Shown: positions 33,455 through 33,945 of the stretch, piece after piece | Numbering within the stretch: position 1 is the first letter of the stretch | Layout of the letters: each line of letters starts with the position of its first letter | NCBI GenBank assembly: GCA_964559535.1 | Contig: CAZLIC010000043.1 | Span: forward strand, 1-33,945 | Source of the DNA: CAZLIC01 sp964559535 | GTDB taxonomy: Bacteria > Pseudomonadota > Alphaproteobacteria > Rhodobacterales > Rhodobacteraceae | Direction of reading: 5' to 3' | Length of the DNA: 33,945 nt | Notes under the pieces: generated by a model | Database searches by the model: none | Told to the model about the DNA's origin: nothing | What the model saw: only the letters and a program-made list of their open reading frames with translations | Made by a program: the position numbers and the translations under genes

Positions 33455-33544
<90 letters not shown>

Positions 33545-33945
33545 TACTCTTCCCGTAACGTGTTGATTTTACGGGGAAAATCACCACATTCCCTTAGTCG
33601 TCCACACATTATACACGGTTCGCTTTTCAGGTCAGCATTGCTGACCTACCCCCTGACAGGGAACACCGGGGACGCTTCGCGGGTAGGGAAGCCGGGCCGG
33701 GTCGGCCCCTGTAGAGCGGGAAAGGCCCTGACAGCGCGCCTGCGGCGCATAGGTAGGCAAGGCGGGTAGGCCCGTAGGCTTCGTGGAAGGCACCCTACAG
33801 GCCCGCAAGCGGGCCGGGGTAGGGGAGGTAGCCCGAAGGGCAAAGACGGCCCTGTAGCGCCTCAGAAGTAACTGTCGGCTGAGGCGGTGTTCTGGCCTGC
33901 TGCCGGTTTGGTGGACAGCAGGTTAAGCTAGCATAGCGCGGGCCT
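33545..33945. other. Non-coding, repeat-rich region downstream of tRNA-Ser
   Basis: I find no credible gene in these 400 bp. The first 100 bp are clearly more AT-rich than the rest of the window and include an imperfect hairpin (33560-33570 with 33577-33587). Beyond lie AGGTCAGCATTGCTGACCT (33629-33647), a nested stem around GGCCCG-CAAG-CGGGCC flanked by CCCTAC and GTAGGG (about 33792-33824), CGCCTCAG/CTGAGGCG with a 13-nt loop (33858-33886) and CCTGCTG/CAGCAGG with a 13-nt loop (33896-33922). GTAGG and CCCTGTAG words recur throughout. A structured RNA or the edge of an integrated element is possible. Confidence 0.55.
33608..33635 (-). promoter_or_regulatory. Leftward promoter with overlapping palindrome, facing tRNA-Ser
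   Basis: On the minus strand a perfect TATAAT (33613 to 33608) has CTGACC (33635 to 33630) 16 bp upstream. The 19-bp palindrome AGGTCAGCATTGCTGACCT (33629-33647) covers the -35 and looks like an operator. Transcription would start near 33601 and run antisense into the tRNA-Ser gene, through an early hairpin at 33587-33560. Confidence 0.45.

Noticed and set aside
33922..33928. GTTAAGC resembling an integron attC core site (GTTRRRY)
   Set aside because: A single 7-bp match with no paired RYYYAAC site at the right distance; expected by chance.

Overview
The window is about 34 kb of GC-rich, densely coding bacterial chromosome. GC content, gene repertoire and GC-rich palindromic intergenic repeats all suggest an alphaproteobacterium of the Rhodobacteraceae (Rhodobacter/Gemmobacter/Paracoccus relatives). 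Supporting genes are a DUF3572 gene divergent from a PleD-type diguanylate cyclase, a non-pyrrolysine MttB-family methyltransferase, two RTX exoproteins and class 2 PyrD. The genus cannot be fixed from sequence reading alone.

Layout. 1-7.4 kb: a sugar/polyol ABC transporter locus. A truncated ATPase gene diverges from a rightward set of binding protein, two permeases, SorC-type regulator, FGGY (xylulokinase-like) kinase and a methylthioribose-1-phosphate-isomerase-like gene (mtnA). A 33-codon upstream ORF overlaps the mtnA start. 7.4-11.8 kb: YmdB-like phosphodiesterase, a DMT permease that appears to start with CTG, an SLC13 carrier with two RCK_C domains, and YebC. 11.9-13.5 kb: divergent ArgP-type regulator and LysE/ArgO exporter.

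13.5-25.0 kb: a cell-surface/secretion segment. A 1016-residue RTX protein, an RmlA nucleotidyltransferase, two GT2 glycosyltransferases (one fused to a WsaF-like rhamnosyltransferase half), a sulfotransferase-like protein and a serralysin-type RTX metalloprotease lie together. RmlA, the DQDDxW-type GT2 domains and the WsaF-like half point to a rhamnose-containing glycan. Neither the rest of the dTDP-rhamnose pathway nor a type I secretion apparatus is in the window.

25.0-33.5 kb: MttB-family methyltransferase, HAD phosphatase, DUF3572, PleD-like cyclase, pyrD with a coupled DUF952 gene, a periplasmic 5'-nucleotidase, a secreted DUF2059-type protein and tRNA-Ser(CGA). The last 400 bases after the tRNA have no credible gene. 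They hold many inverted repeats and a good promoter pointing back at the tRNA, which would fit the edge of an element integrated at the tRNA, although no integrase is visible.

The observations most worth checking are the upstream ORF coupled to mtnA, the CTG start, the altered sugar-contact motif of the kinase beside mtnA, a 14-bp tandem array between two convergent stop codons, an inverted pair of palindromic repeats before rmlA, and the structured region after tRNA-Ser. I found no clearly new defence or mobile system.
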